Part shown: piece by piece, positions 1 to 9,136 of the stretch | Layout: every line of letters begins with the position of its first letter | Position numbering within the stretch: the first letter of the stretch is position 1 | The notes under the pieces: generated by a model | The model's database searches: none | Told to the model about the DNA's origin: nothing | Seen by the model: only the letters and a program-made list of their open reading frames with translations | Assembly (NCBI RefSeq): GCF_017104565.1 | Contig: NZ_JAAGPD010000032.1 | Location: forward strand, 1 to 64,000 | From: Paraburkholderia sp. Tr-20389 | Lineage (GTDB): Bacteria; Pseudomonadota; Gammaproteobacteria; Burkholderiales; Burkholderiaceae | Reading direction: 5' to 3' | DNA length: 64,000 bases | Translations under genes and position numbers: made by a program

Positions 1-165
1 TCACCGCCAGCGCCTGCACCGCCAGCACCCGCACTGCCAGCACCCGCACTGCCAGCACCCGCACTGCCAGCACCCGCACCACCCGCACCCGCACCGCCAG
101 CGCCTGCGCCACCAGCACCCGCGCCACCCGCACCCGCGCCGGCTGCGCCGGCACCCGCACCGCCC
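1..165. repeat. GC-rich tandem repeat (15-nt and shorter units)
   Basis: Copies of a 15-nt unit (GCCAGCACCCGCACT) follow each other from about 25 to 80, flanked by related degenerate units to about 165. On the minus strand the units encode GAGSA/GAGGA repeats inside the Gly/Ala-rich gene. Such tracts commonly vary in copy number. Confidence 0.85.
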
Positions 166-902
166 ACACCAGAACCACCTCCGCTACGACCGCCTACAGG
201 CTGTCCTTCAGCGAACTGCAGTGCAGCAGAATTCGGAGAAGCTGCACCGCGTTGATCGAACGAAGCTGAACCCACTGGAGGGGTGAGCCCCGCACTGCCA
301 ATTGAAGTTCCCCGGGCAGGAGGTGACGATGATCTCGCGACAGGAGCGGACGAAGGCGCCTGTTGCGTTGGCAATATGGATCTGGGGATCACGGGCGCAT
401 GCCGGGCGACTACTCGCGCGTGCGGCGCCGGATGGTGACGATTCTGTGTAGCGGTATAGCCTGCTTGCCCCGCCGGGGTTCGTGTAGCCGACTGCGGTGC
501 AGCAGAATCCGGAGTCGGTCCAGCGCGGTGATCGGACGGAGTGGACGGCACAGGCGGGGCGGGTTCACCATTGGCAACCGCAGTTCCGCGAGCGGGAGGC
601 GGCGATGGTTGCGCGACGTCACCGGACCAGGACGTGTGTTGCGGTGGCGACGTAGAGCCGATGATCCCAGGCGCCTGATCATGGTTGAACCGATCGCCGA
701 ACGCGATGACACCCATGACCCCGACAGCCAACGATGCGCTTGCCCACGCAACCCAAAGCGCAAGGCTTTTGCCCCGCACAGACAGTGCGGCCTTGATACC
801 AGCATCCGACTTACCTGCATACGAATGCGCAAGCTCGGCCTGGCTGGACATTACACCATGCTTCGGACCGTTTCGTCTGATCCTTCCATTCGCTACATTC
901 AT
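1..902 (-). CDS. Gly/Ala-repeat membrane-anchored protein, C-terminus cut by window edge
   Basis: The minus strand reads open without a stop from an ATG at 902 to base 1, giving 300 codons, so the 3' end lies outside the window. An AAGGGG ribosome site precedes the ATG. Residues about 42-65 form one hydrophobic segment (LALWVAWASASLAVGVMGVI) followed by GDRF. A Pro/Ser/Ala-rich stretch follows to about residue 240, then an almost pure Gly/Ala/Ser tract (GAGSAGAGS units). The TM segment, the GDRF motif and a later SASFDQRG motif closely resemble the protein at 10332-11492, so the two are diverged paralogues. This copy lacks the N-terminal multi-TM domain of its relative. Function is unknown; a surface or periplasm-spanning low-complexity protein is an inference. 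Confidence 0.75.
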   Translation of the reverse strand, partial: MNVANGRIRRNGPKHGVMSSQAELAHSYAGKSDAGIKAALSVRGKSLALWVAWASASLAVGVMGVIAFGDRFNHDQAPGIIGSTSPPQHTSWSGDVAQPSPPPARGTAVANGEPAPPVPSTPSDHRAGPTPDSAAPQSATRTPAGQAGYTATQNRHHPAPHARVVARHAPVIPRSILPTQQAPSSAPVARSSSPPARGTSIGSAGLTPPVGSASFDQRGAASPNSAALQFAEGQPVGGRSGGGSGVGGAGAGAAGAGAGGAGAGGAGAGGAGAGGAGAGSAGAGSAGAGSAGAGGAGAGG

Positions 903-1580
903 GTGCCGTCCCCTTGCGGAGTGCTCATCGACATGCGCCGCGGGACCGTTCTGCGTGTTCGACCCTGGTTCCGCCACGACAATGGGAGCCGTCAACCAGG
1001 TGTTCTATCGTAAGTCTTCCAGCTATGAACGCGCTCGCCATCTTCGTGGCCGATCTGGACGGATGGCTAGTGTCGCCGCCCCGTGGGCTTTCCGCGATGA
1101 CCCACAGTCGGCGACGAAACCATGCAAGTGAAGCATCCGCTGTGCCCGTTAGTCCGAATCCAAAATTGAATTGGGGCGGCGTGGACATAGCGCGGGGATA
1201 CACGACCCAACAGGTTCCGCGCGAAATTTATTGGGTCGATCCATGTCGCGCAACGCCCGGATTGAGCTGACCTGATTTCGGAATGTCTAGACCCTTCGAT
1301 CGTATTGCGATCAAGAAACGGGCTTACCCGAACCTGCTTTACGCTCAGTCTGAAGATAGGCCGGTCATCATTCAAATTTGCAGGTACCCGGTGCCGCGTC
1401 GCACCTCACTGTTGAGGAACAGACAACATTCAAGTGCGCTTTTTCTATTTCTTCCGTATGAGCCGTCTTTACTAGTGGATGGCTCCGCACGACGGCCAGG
1501 TAATCAGATTGATGCCATTCATCCTGTCGAAGTAGCCGCGTGCTCTGCGGCGTCGGGCAACACTTGCAACTGGATCGGCT
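903..1580. other. Intergenic region, no supported gene
   Basis: No frame on either strand reads like a conserved protein. The stretch must contain the upstream region of the minus-strand repeat gene. No recognisable RNA or mobile element was seen. Confidence 0.5.
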
Positions 1581-1952
1581 ATGGGCACACTCAACGCGTT
1601 GACCGAATGGGTGAAGCATATGTGGCCGTTGCCGCTGGTTCTGGCCGTTGTCGTGCGCGCCGTTATCGGCTACCTCGTCAACCGCCGTGCTGCCCTCGAC
1701 CGACACAAACTTGGTCTGGAAATCGCCAGGCTGCAGGGTGACGCGGATCGCGCCGAGCGCGAGAGGATCAAACTCGAACTTGAGCTTTGGAAACTGACGG
1801 CCGCTACCGAGCGTCGACAGTCGGGGAGCACAGTGGGCTGGCAGCACATCGATGCGGCGCATCGCGACGGACCTTCACTCGGTGTCGACGATGCCGCGTC
1901 CGGGCGGACTTACACATCGGATTGCTCTGGACCACCGTCACCTTCGAAGTAA
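1581..1952 (+). CDS. Small membrane protein with coiled coil
   Basis: A 123-residue protein. A hydrophobic segment lies at residues about 14-33 (WPLPLVLAVVVRAVIGYLV), followed by a highly charged heptad-like helix at about 35-72 (KLGLEIARLQGDADRAERER), then a disordered tail. This single TM plus coiled coil layout is protein-like, whereas the overlapping minus-strand frame is not. The ribosome site is weak, so the start is uncertain. No family was recognised and no operon partner is obvious. Confidence 0.45.
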   Translation: MGTLNALTEWVKHMWPLPLVLAVVVRAVIGYLVNRRAALDRHKLGLEIARLQGDADRAERERIKLELELWKLTAATERRQSGSTVGWQHIDAAHRDGPSLGVDDAASGRTYTSDCSGPPSPSK

Positions 1953-2100
1953 GACGTGTTGACGTTCTTGTCGTGCGATCGCGGGAAGCAAGCGCGTCCC
2001 TTGGCGCGAGGTCACTGTCAGCTGTCGTATAGGCCGCTGAGAACTCGTTGCCCGTGACGAAACGAGCCGAGCTTCGGGTGCTCGCTGAAGTGAGCAAAGA

Positions 2101-2946
2101 TCAGTAATAGAGCCAGCGACCATACTCCGGCGACCAGTACCATCGGCCAGCATATGCCGCCGGCTGATATCGGTCGCCCCACGCGTTGGCTGGCGCGTAG
2201 TAAGCGTAGGGACGGGGCGCCATATAGGCTGACTGCTGCGCGTAGCCATAGGCTTGCGGTGGCGGCTGCATCGGTACGGGTGGTGCCGCGTACTGCGCGC
2301 GCGGTCTTGCGTATTGTGGGCTGGTCGTATAAACCTGTGCCTCGCGCGGCATTCCACTGTCATAGGCTTCGTCTTCCGCCAGTTCTGCGCGGGACGTCGT
2401 CGCCGCTTGCTGCACGCGTCCCGTAGACCGCACGACACCGGCATTTCTTGGTTGCGCACTGGGGCGTGGGACGGGTTGCCTCGCTTGCGGCGCGTCGGAT
2501 TCCACCAGATCATCAGTTGCCACGGTTGAAGAGCGACGTGCAACAGGCTGCGGCTGCGCGACGCGGGCGGCCCTGGACGCAGAAGACTGCGTGCCTTTGT
2601 TGTCCGGCAACGGCGTCGACGTGACGGGCACCTCCTGCACGGTTTCGATATCGCTCGTCTCGCTGTAGACGTGTTTGATGTCGAGGATGGGTTTGCGAGG
2701 CGTGTCGGACACCGGCTTTTGCGCCGATATCGCGGTATCGGGCGACGCGGCGGCAACACCCTTCGTCGCGGCCTCGCGCGCGAGTTCTTCTTTCGCCGCT
2801 TTGTATCCGCGATCATAGGCGGCTTTCACTTCCCGATCCTGGGCGTCGGCATCCTCGGTCGCACTGTACGCATGCGACGCCGACGAAAACAGACAGCCTG
2901 TGGCCAGAAACGCACTCGCCAACGTATGCCTCAAGCTTTCGTCCAT
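2101..2946 (-). CDS. Secreted protein with aromatic Tyr/Trp-rich C-terminus
   Basis: 281 residues from the ATG at 2946, chosen because AAAGGGAGG sits 6 bases upstream; an in-frame extension to 2985 has no such site. A signal peptide (LASAFLATGCLFSSASHAYS) is followed by a charged helix (about residues 30-60), a long Pro/Ser/Ala-rich disordered middle, and a C-terminus rich in Tyr, Pro, Trp and Ala that ends AGRWYWSPEYGRWLYY. The conserved-looking aromatic end suggests cell-wall or surface association, but no family was recognised. It is probably monocistronic. Confidence 0.7.
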   Translation of the reverse strand: MDESLRHTLASAFLATGCLFSSASHAYSATEDADAQDREVKAAYDRGYKAAKEELAREAATKGVAAASPDTAISAQKPVSDTPRKPILDIKHVYSETSDIETVQEVPVTSTPLPDNKGTQSSASRAARVAQPQPVARRSSTVATDDLVESDAPQARQPVPRPSAQPRNAGVVRSTGRVQQAATTSRAELAEDEAYDSGMPREAQVYTTSPQYARPRAQYAAPPVPMQPPPQAYGYAQQSAYMAPRPYAYYAPANAWGDRYQPAAYAGRWYWSPEYGRWLYY

Positions 2947-3332
2947 GAGGCCTCCCTTTAGCATTATTGATGGGAAATCGTACAACGTCCTGACTGACAG
3001 TCAAACGCCATTTACCGCACACCGTGCGCTTCCCAACCGAAAGCCGCTTTGCAATCGCATGAGGACGCGCAATGCGCATTGCATCGACCGATAGTCCCTG
3101 ACACAACAAGAGCATACAACGCAGCGTAGCGGCTAAAGGAATGCCCTATTGATGACGTTAACGTGTTTGCTCGAAAACGTTACCGGGCGACTGCCGTTCT
3201 TGCGGCGCGTTTCTCATCGCACGTGGACAGGCACGCGCGCACACACATTGCCACAACAAGAATGCGATCGCATGACTGATTCAATCGATACCAGGCCATG
3301 ACGACGCCAGTCTGAATACGGGGAACCATTGA
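2947..3332. other. Intergenic region upstream of hscC-like gene
   Basis: No gene seen. A perfect inverted repeat TAACGT(N12)ACGTTA lies at 3159-3182, about 150 bases upstream of the Hsp70 start. It could be an operator, but nothing else supports that. Confidence 0.4.
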
Positions 3333-5042
3333 ATGTCTCAAATCGTTGGAATCGACCTCGGCACGACGAACAGTTTGATTGCCGTTTGGCGAGAAGACAA
3401 AGCCGAGCTTATTCCGAATGCGCTTGGCGACTTTTTGACGCCATCGTGTGTATCGATCGATGCCGATGGTGCTGTGCTGGTCGGTCGACCCGCACTCGAA
3501 CGAAGCAGTACCCATCCTGATCGAACCGCTGCCAGCTTCAAGCGTTACATGGGCACGGATCGGAAACTGCATCTCGCCGACCGTTTCTTTCGGCCGGAAG
3601 AGTTATCGTCACTCGTTCTGAAATCGCTAAAGGCCGATGCCGAGGCATGGTTGCGCGAACCCGTGACCGACGCCGTGATTGCTGTTCCAGCGTACTTCAA
3701 CGACGCCCAAAGAAGAGCGACGCGGGTGGCCGGCGAACTCGCCGGACTCAAGGTATTGCGGTTGATCAACGAACCGACGGCGGCAGCGCTTGCGTACAGC
3801 GTGCATCAGCGGGAAGGCGAACGTAAGTTCCTGATCTTCGATCTGGGCGGCGGAACGTTCGACGTGTCGGTCCTCGACTTTTTCGAGGGCGTAATGGAAG
3901 TCCGTGCGAGTACCGGCGACAACTTCCTGGGCGGTGATGATTTCACGCAGGCGCTGTGCGAACTGTTCTGTCGCAAACGAGGCATCGTGTTCGCTGCGCT
4001 GTCAGCAGGGGACTCGCAGCGTTTGTGGCGACAGGTCGAAATCGCCAAGCGGCGATTGACGCAAAGCGACGCCGGGTGCGTGTCGGTGGAAATGCGTATC
4101 GGCGATATCGAGCATGCCGTCGAACTCGGTTCCGATGAGATCCAGCAGCACTTGGAGCCGCTGCTGAACAAGTTGCGCAAGCCCGTCGAGCGTGCATTGC
4201 GGGACGCACGGATTCCGCTCGACACACTGGACGACGTGATTCTCGTTGGCGGTGCGACCCGCATGCCGTTGGTTCGAAAGCTCGTGTCGCGAATGTTCGG
4301 CCGCCTGCCTGCCGGCAATCTGAATCCGGACGAGGTCGTCGCACTGGGCGCGGCCGTGCAGGCCGGACTCGTCGGCCGTCACTCGGCACTCGACGAAATG
4401 GTGATGACGGACGTCGCACCCTACAGCCTCGGGATCGAAACGGCGATTCAGCTAGGCGCCAACGATTACGTCGGCGGGAATTTCGTGCCGATCATCGAAC
4501 GCAATACGGTGGTGCCCGTTAGCCGCGAGCAACGCATTCTGACGATTCGCGACCGGCAGCGTTATCTGGTCGTCAAGGTGTTCCAGGGTGAAGCTCGATT
4601 GACCCGAGACAACATCGCGCTCGGCGAACTAAAGCTCGAGGTGCCAATCAAGCCCGCCGCCGAGGCAGGCGCCGACATCCGTTTCACCTATGACGTCAGT
4701 GGCGTGCTGGAAGTGCAGGCGACAACGTTCCCCGACGGCGTGACAAAGACGATCGTGATCGAAGAGAATCCGGGCGCCATGACAGCGGAAGAGATCGCGC
4801 GTTGTATCGCGGCATTGGCGTCGTTGAAGATTCATCCGCGCGACCAGACAGAAAATCGCACCGTGCTTGCGAGGGCGGACCGGATTTACGAAGAATTGCT
4901 TGGTGAGCCACGTCGCCTGCTCGCGGTCGAGATTGCGCGATTCCAGTCCTCGCTCGAACGACAGATTGTCGACGAAATCTCGCGTACACGTCAGGAGTTG
5001 ACGGGCGTACTCGACCACATCGAAGCGCAATACACCTATTGA
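3333..5042 (+). CDS. hscC: HscC-type Hsp70 chaperone
   Basis: 569 residues, close to E. coli HscC (about 556) and shorter than DnaK. The ATPase domain opens with GIDLGTTNSLIAVW (residues 6-19) and carries the phosphate-binding DLGGGTFDVSVL (about 170) and LVGGATRMPLV (about 302). The substrate-binding domain (about residues 370-500) includes IIERNTVVPVSREQR. The C-terminal lid is short and lacks the DnaK EEVD-type tail. The next gene starts 13 bases downstream and encodes a J-like membrane protein, matching the hscC/djl gene pairing known from E. coli. It should be a specialised cytoplasmic Hsp70 working with that partner rather than the housekeeping DnaK. Confidence 0.9.
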   Translation: MSQIVGIDLGTTNSLIAVWREDKAELIPNALGDFLTPSCVSIDADGAVLVGRPALERSSTHPDRTAASFKRYMGTDRKLHLADRFFRPEELSSLVLKSLKADAEAWLREPVTDAVIAVPAYFNDAQRRATRVAGELAGLKVLRLINEPTAAALAYSVHQREGERKFLIFDLGGGTFDVSVLDFFEGVMEVRASTGDNFLGGDDFTQALCELFCRKRGIVFAALSAGDSQRLWRQVEIAKRRLTQSDAGCVSVEMRIGDIEHAVELGSDEIQQHLEPLLNKLRKPVERALRDARIPLDTLDDVILVGGATRMPLVRKLVSRMFGRLPAGNLNPDEVVALGAAVQAGLVGRHSALDEMVMTDVAPYSLGIETAIQLGANDYVGGNFVPIIERNTVVPVSREQRILTIRDRQRYLVVKVFQGEARLTRDNIALGELKLEVPIKPAAEAGADIRFTYDVSGVLEVQATTFPDGVTKTIVIEENPGAMTAEEIARCIAALASLKIHPRDQTENRTVLARADRIYEELLGEPRRLLAVEIARFQSSLERQIVDEISRTRQELTGVLDHIEAQYTY

Positions 5043-5055
5043 GTCGGGAAGACAA

Positions 5056-6810
5056 ATGAATCAATGGCCATGGAGTACGCTCGACATCGAGAGCGGCTCA
5101 GACGAACGCGCGGTTCGCCGGGCCTACGCCCGTGCATTGAAGGCGAGCCGGGCGGATGAGAATCCCGCGGAATTTCAGGCACTGCGAAGCGCATACGAGC
5201 ACGCACTCTTGCTCTCTCGCAGCGCGGCAAGCGTGAGTGAGCCTGTCGAAACGGTCGTCGCCGGCTCTTCCGATTTTCAGTCGGGTGCGAGTGAAGCCGA
5301 AACCCAGCGCGCGCACACGCAACGGGAGCTTGCGACCGTCGGTGAGGCGAACGAGGTGTCGTCTTGTTCGCCTGAGTCGTTGTTGCCTGTTACGCGGGAC
5401 CCGATTGAAACGCTAGACCCGGCAGGAGCTGCCGCCGAGATCTGGAATGCGTTCGTGGCTAATCCCGACAATGTGACGTCGCGTCGCGCGCTCAAGAATC
5501 TGTTTGAGTCGGCGGTCAGCATTGCGTTGCGCGACGAACTGGAGTGGATCGCGCTGTTGTATTGCTTGAGAGACGATATTCCCGCCGACTGTCGTGAGGA
5601 TATGGCCGACGTTCTGAAGTGGCGCGAGGAATCATCGCATTTGATTCGACGGGACGCATTAACGGCGAGGCACGCACTAACGAAGGTCTTCGCGGACGAG
5701 GAGTATCGCGAACTAAGACGTCGTTTCCCCGTGGCCGTGGACCTTATGGAGCGACCGCGTCCGCGCTTTGCAAAGGCGTTGATCCTGCTGAAGAAAGGCG
5801 TGCATTGCCGCGAAATGGAAGCGTTGCTGTTTGCATTGCACATCTCTCATCTGAATGCTCGAAACATCCGCTTCGATGTCGAGAAGATTGCATTCTGGCA
5901 AGAGGTCTGCGCTCGTCGAACGAACTTGATTCGACTATCCGCTATGGTGCCCCTGCTCGGCGCATGGGTTGGATTTCTGCTTGCCCAGGGTTTGTCCGGC
6001 GTGGACATCGTGGGCAGTGGCGGGATGCGCAGCACACAGGAGTGGGCGATCATTGCGACATCGATAGCAGCGATCATGCTGGTATATGGCGTCATCGTGT
6101 TTCGTGCGCCATCGCTTGCGGCTCGCTGGAAAAGTATCTGCGGGCAAAACGTCTACGTTCGATACGGCTGGATCGCGCTTTGGCTGGCTTCGTCCTTCGC
6201 CGTATATGCCGATAAGCGGGGCGGTGCGGTGACGGCGTCGGCACTCGTCTTGCTGGCTATCGCGACCGTGTGGACGACGGCAGTCCACGGGTGGATCCAT
6301 CCCAAAGGGTTGGCCTTCCTCTGCGCATATTCGGCTATCGGCTATGGATTCTGGGGCTATTACGTGACCATCGAGCACCGGCCGTGGTGGGTGCCCGTTG
6401 CGCAGTGCGTGTTGTATGGCGTCTTTGTCGCGCGCGTACAGACCGAACTGCGCGAGGTCATCGGAAGATGGAGAGTGGTTCGTCGCGCAGTGAGTATCGT
6501 ATGGCTCGTTGCTGCGGCAGCGACGGCGGTCATGCTGGTCGGCCCCGAACTGGCAGAGACAGGATCCGAATGGCTCGGCGTCAGTTGGGGCGTATGTGCA
6601 TTGTTGATCCCCTTGGGAGGGACGCTTGCGACAATGCGTTGGGGGCAACTGTCGAATATCGTTCCGCGACTTTTCCTCGGCTATCTGTACATGATGTGGT
6701 TTGCATTGGCGTTGTTCAAACCGTCGTTTGCTGCCTTCGTCGCGCTTTCCGTTGCGGCTTTCTGGATTGTGCAGGCGCTGTCAGGGCGGAAATACCAGGC
6801 TTGGGCTTAA
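5056..6810 (+). CDS. J-like membrane protein, partner of HscC-type Hsp70
   Basis: 584 residues; GGGAAG precedes the ATG. Residues 1-55 resemble the Djl J-domain: NQWPWSTLDIESGSDERAVR, then RRAYARALK and FQALRSAYEHA as helices II and III. The loop that should carry HPD reads SRADENP, so His and Pro are missing. A soluble middle region (about 60-290) is followed by roughly nine TM segments from about residue 295 to 575 (for example EWAIIATSIAAIMLVYGVIV). Coupling to the Hsp70 gene suggests membrane recruitment of HscC. Whether it stimulates the ATPase without HPD is open. Confidence 0.8.
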   Translation: MNQWPWSTLDIESGSDERAVRRAYARALKASRADENPAEFQALRSAYEHALLLSRSAASVSEPVETVVAGSSDFQSGASEAETQRAHTQRELATVGEANEVSSCSPESLLPVTRDPIETLDPAGAAAEIWNAFVANPDNVTSRRALKNLFESAVSIALRDELEWIALLYCLRDDIPADCREDMADVLKWREESSHLIRRDALTARHALTKVFADEEYRELRRRFPVAVDLMERPRPRFAKALILLKKGVHCREMEALLFALHISHLNARNIRFDVEKIAFWQEVCARRTNLIRLSAMVPLLGAWVGFLLAQGLSGVDIVGSGGMRSTQEWAIIATSIAAIMLVYGVIVFRAPSLAARWKSICGQNVYVRYGWIALWLASSFAVYADKRGGAVTASALVLLAIATVWTTAVHGWIHPKGLAFLCAYSAIGYGFWGYYVTIEHRPWWVPVAQCVLYGVFVARVQTELREVIGRWRVVRRAVSIVWLVAAAATAVMLVGPELAETGSEWLGVSWGVCALLIPLGGTLATMRWGQLSNIVPRLFLGYLYMMWFALALFKPSFAAFVALSVAAFWIVQALSGRKYQAWA

Positions 6811-6834
6811 GCAAAGCGATCTGCGTATCGGTAG

Positions 6835-8583
6835 TCACGCAACGGTTCGCCCGAGCGAACTTCCGATCTCAAGCGTCTCCTGATGGAAGGATACGAGCGA
6901 CTCCCGATGCGTCACGCTGACGATGGCTGCCTTAGGCAGCCGTTCGCACAGCAGCCGATAAAGATGTGCCTCATTGGCAGCGTCGAGTGCACTCGTTGCT
7001 TCGTCGAGAAAGACATAGTCGGGGCGGTGCAACAGCAGACGGGCCGCCGACATTCGCTGCTGCTCGCCGGGCGACAGATTCTGCGACCAGGCGCAGGATT
7101 CGTGCAACCGGTCGACGTAACGATCCAGCTGGCATGCCTGTAGCGCCTCGGAGCACTCGATGTCGCTGAAAGTACTGGCTGGAGCGGGATACGTGAGCAC
7201 CGCCTTCAACGTGTCATTCGGCAGATAGGCTTGCTGCGGAACGAACATGATTCGCGCGTCAACGGGCGCATGGATCGAGCCTGCACCGAACGGCCAGAGA
7301 CCGGCAATCGCGCGCAATAACGTGGTCTTGCCGGAGCCGGATGGTCCCCGCACGAGCCAGCGGGAACCGGGCCGGATGACGATGTCGCGCACGTTCGCAA
7401 GTACCTCTCTGTCAGGTAACGCGAGCGTCAGGTTACGGACTGCAAGCTGGTTCTCGTCCCCGTAGTGAATATCGATGCCGCTCTGCCCGGCCGTCTGTGC
7501 CACTGCCTCATTCATAGGCGGCCGCGTCATGACGCGCCTGAACTCCCGAAGGCGGTTGACGGTCGCGCGCCACCGCGTGAGCGTGTCGTAGCTGTTGATG
7601 AACCAGGACAGCGATCCGCTAACCGAGCCGAATGCGTCGGCGATCTGCATGAGCGTGCCGAAACTGATCGCACCCGTGAAAAAGCGAGGCGACGCAACGA
7701 CAAGCGGAAAGATGTCGGCAATCTGACCATAGACGTTGACCACGAAGCTGTAGCGCCTCGTGTACCTCATGAAGCGCCACCAGTTGTTGCGAATCTGCTC
7801 GAACAGTGTGTTGGCGTTCGACTCTTCGGCGCGCATGCCGTCCTGAAACGCAATAGGTTCGGCGTGTTCGCGAACGCGTACCAGCCCGAAGCGGAAGTCC
7901 GCCTCGACGCGCTGCAACTGGTAGTTGATCGAGATGAGCGGATGCCCGACCTTGTTGGTGAGAAACGAACCTGTAATCGCATAGGCGAGGGCCGCCCAGA
8001 ACATGTAGCCCGGGATGTCGACGGGTGTACCGTTCAACATGAAAGTCAGTGTACCTGCCGTGGTCCACAACACGATGGAGAACCAGATCAGGGTCTCTAT
8101 CGTCGAGAGCAGGTCGAGTGTGAGAGAAAGCGTCGTGTTGGCGAACGCTTCGAGGTCGACGGAGATCCGCTGGTCCGGGTTGTCGGCGAGCCGGTCGCGC
8201 TCGATGCGATAGAAGGTGTTGTCGTCCAGCCATTCGTGCAGATAGTGCGTGGTCAGCCATTGGCGCCAGCGGAAACCGAGCATCTGCCGCAGATAGCGGT
8301 TGTACACCGCGATGATCACGTATGCGAATGCAAGCGCCGTGAAAGTCAGCATCAGACGTGGGAACGCATGCACGTTCCGGCTTTCGAACGCGTTGTAGAA
8401 GTCGCGGTTCCATATGTTCAACTGCGCGTCGATGCCGACCAGAAGAAGGTCCATCAGGATGATGGCGATAAGCAGACACCACGCCAGTCGTCGTTGTTCG
8501 GACACCCAGTATGGTTTGATCAGGCTCCAGGTCGAGATGTGATCGGCTTGCGCGGATGGGGAACTGGAAGACTGATTCGTCAT
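6835..8583 (-). CDS. SbmA/YddA-type ABC transporter, fused permease and ATPase
   Basis: 582 residues from the ATG at 8583, preceded by AGGGAGG. The N-terminal half is a multi-TM permease of the SbmA/BacA-like family, with the motif LNIWNRDFYNAFESRN near residue 55 and WRQWLTTHYLHEWL near 115. The C-terminal half is an ABC ATPase: Walker A GPSGSGKTTLLRAI (about 405), signature LSPGEQQRMSAARLL and Walker [14 protein letters not shown] (about 510-540). This fused class moves peptides or cobalamin-like molecules across the inner membrane; the substrate cannot be read from sequence. It converges with the J-like gene (24-base gap) and stands alone. Confidence 0.88.
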   Translation of the reverse strand: MTNQSSSSPSAQADHISTWSLIKPYWVSEQRRLAWCLLIAIILMDLLLVGIDAQLNIWNRDFYNAFESRNVHAFPRLMLTFTALAFAYVIIAVYNRYLRQMLGFRWRQWLTTHYLHEWLDDNTFYRIERDRLADNPDQRISVDLEAFANTTLSLTLDLLSTIETLIWFSIVLWTTAGTLTFMLNGTPVDIPGYMFWAALAYAITGSFLTNKVGHPLISINYQLQRVEADFRFGLVRVREHAEPIAFQDGMRAEESNANTLFEQIRNNWWRFMRYTRRYSFVVNVYGQIADIFPLVVASPRFFTGAISFGTLMQIADAFGSVSGSLSWFINSYDTLTRWRATVNRLREFRRVMTRPPMNEAVAQTAGQSGIDIHYGDENQLAVRNLTLALPDREVLANVRDIVIRPGSRWLVRGPSGSGKTTLLRAIAGLWPFGAGSIHAPVDARIMFVPQQAYLPNDTLKAVLTYPAPASTFSDIECSEALQACQLDRYVDRLHESCAWSQNLSPGEQQRMSAARLLLHRPDYVFLDEATSALDAANEAHLYRLLCERLPKAAIVSVTHRESLVSFHQETLEIGSSLGRTVA

Positions 8584-9136
8584 ACGGCCTCCCTGGAATG
8601 CGCCCGTTGTGCGCATTTCCGAAATAATCGTTCGCTTCGTACATCACGCGAGTGTGGGAACGCGCTACCCGCTTCGCAATTGTCAAATTGCAGCCTGGAC
8701 GAGCCGATAGTGCCTCACCGCTGACTGCATGCTTGAGCGTAGCCCTTGAGGCGCCGCACAGGCGCATCTCATTGCGATATTCGAAAGCATCAGGTGAGAA
8801 TCGGCTGTTGATAGCTGGGGGCACGGAAACGCGTTGCTTGCCACGTCGGGATTTGGGTCATTACAACAAGCTTCCAGACGGGTCTGCCCCACATCATCAT
8901 CGGCCAACACGTCTGTCAAATTGGCTTGCAAGTCTGACCCGGAATAAAATGCGCCTGTCTCACAGACACGACTGCGAGCCGATGGGCGAGCGTCGTAGGG
9001 AAAAAGCAAGGTACGCTCGACGAGCAACGACTTGCTTTTCGGGGAAGTGATTCCGGAAGCGTCACTGATAACGCCTGTGCACCGGCCTGCGGCGTTCCTG
9101 ACCGACGGGCGGAGGCCAACAACATAATGCAGACCA
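8584..9136. other. Intergenic region between exporter and diguanylate cyclase
   Basis: No conserved coding sequence. GGAGG at about 9112 lies upstream of a seven-codon ATG reading frame (9127-9150, MQTNVQH) that overlaps the cyclase start at 9137 in another frame. It might be a leader peptide or chance. Confidence 0.35.

Noticed and set aside
1-165. CRISPR-like array at the left edge
   Set aside because: The short repeats are contiguous without unique spacers and encode a Gly/Ala tract in an open frame.
7465-8724. 419-codon plus-strand frame opposite the ABC exporter
   Set aside because: Arg/Glu/Asp-rich with no domain; it is the antisense shadow of the fused permease-ATPase, which has all ABC motifs.
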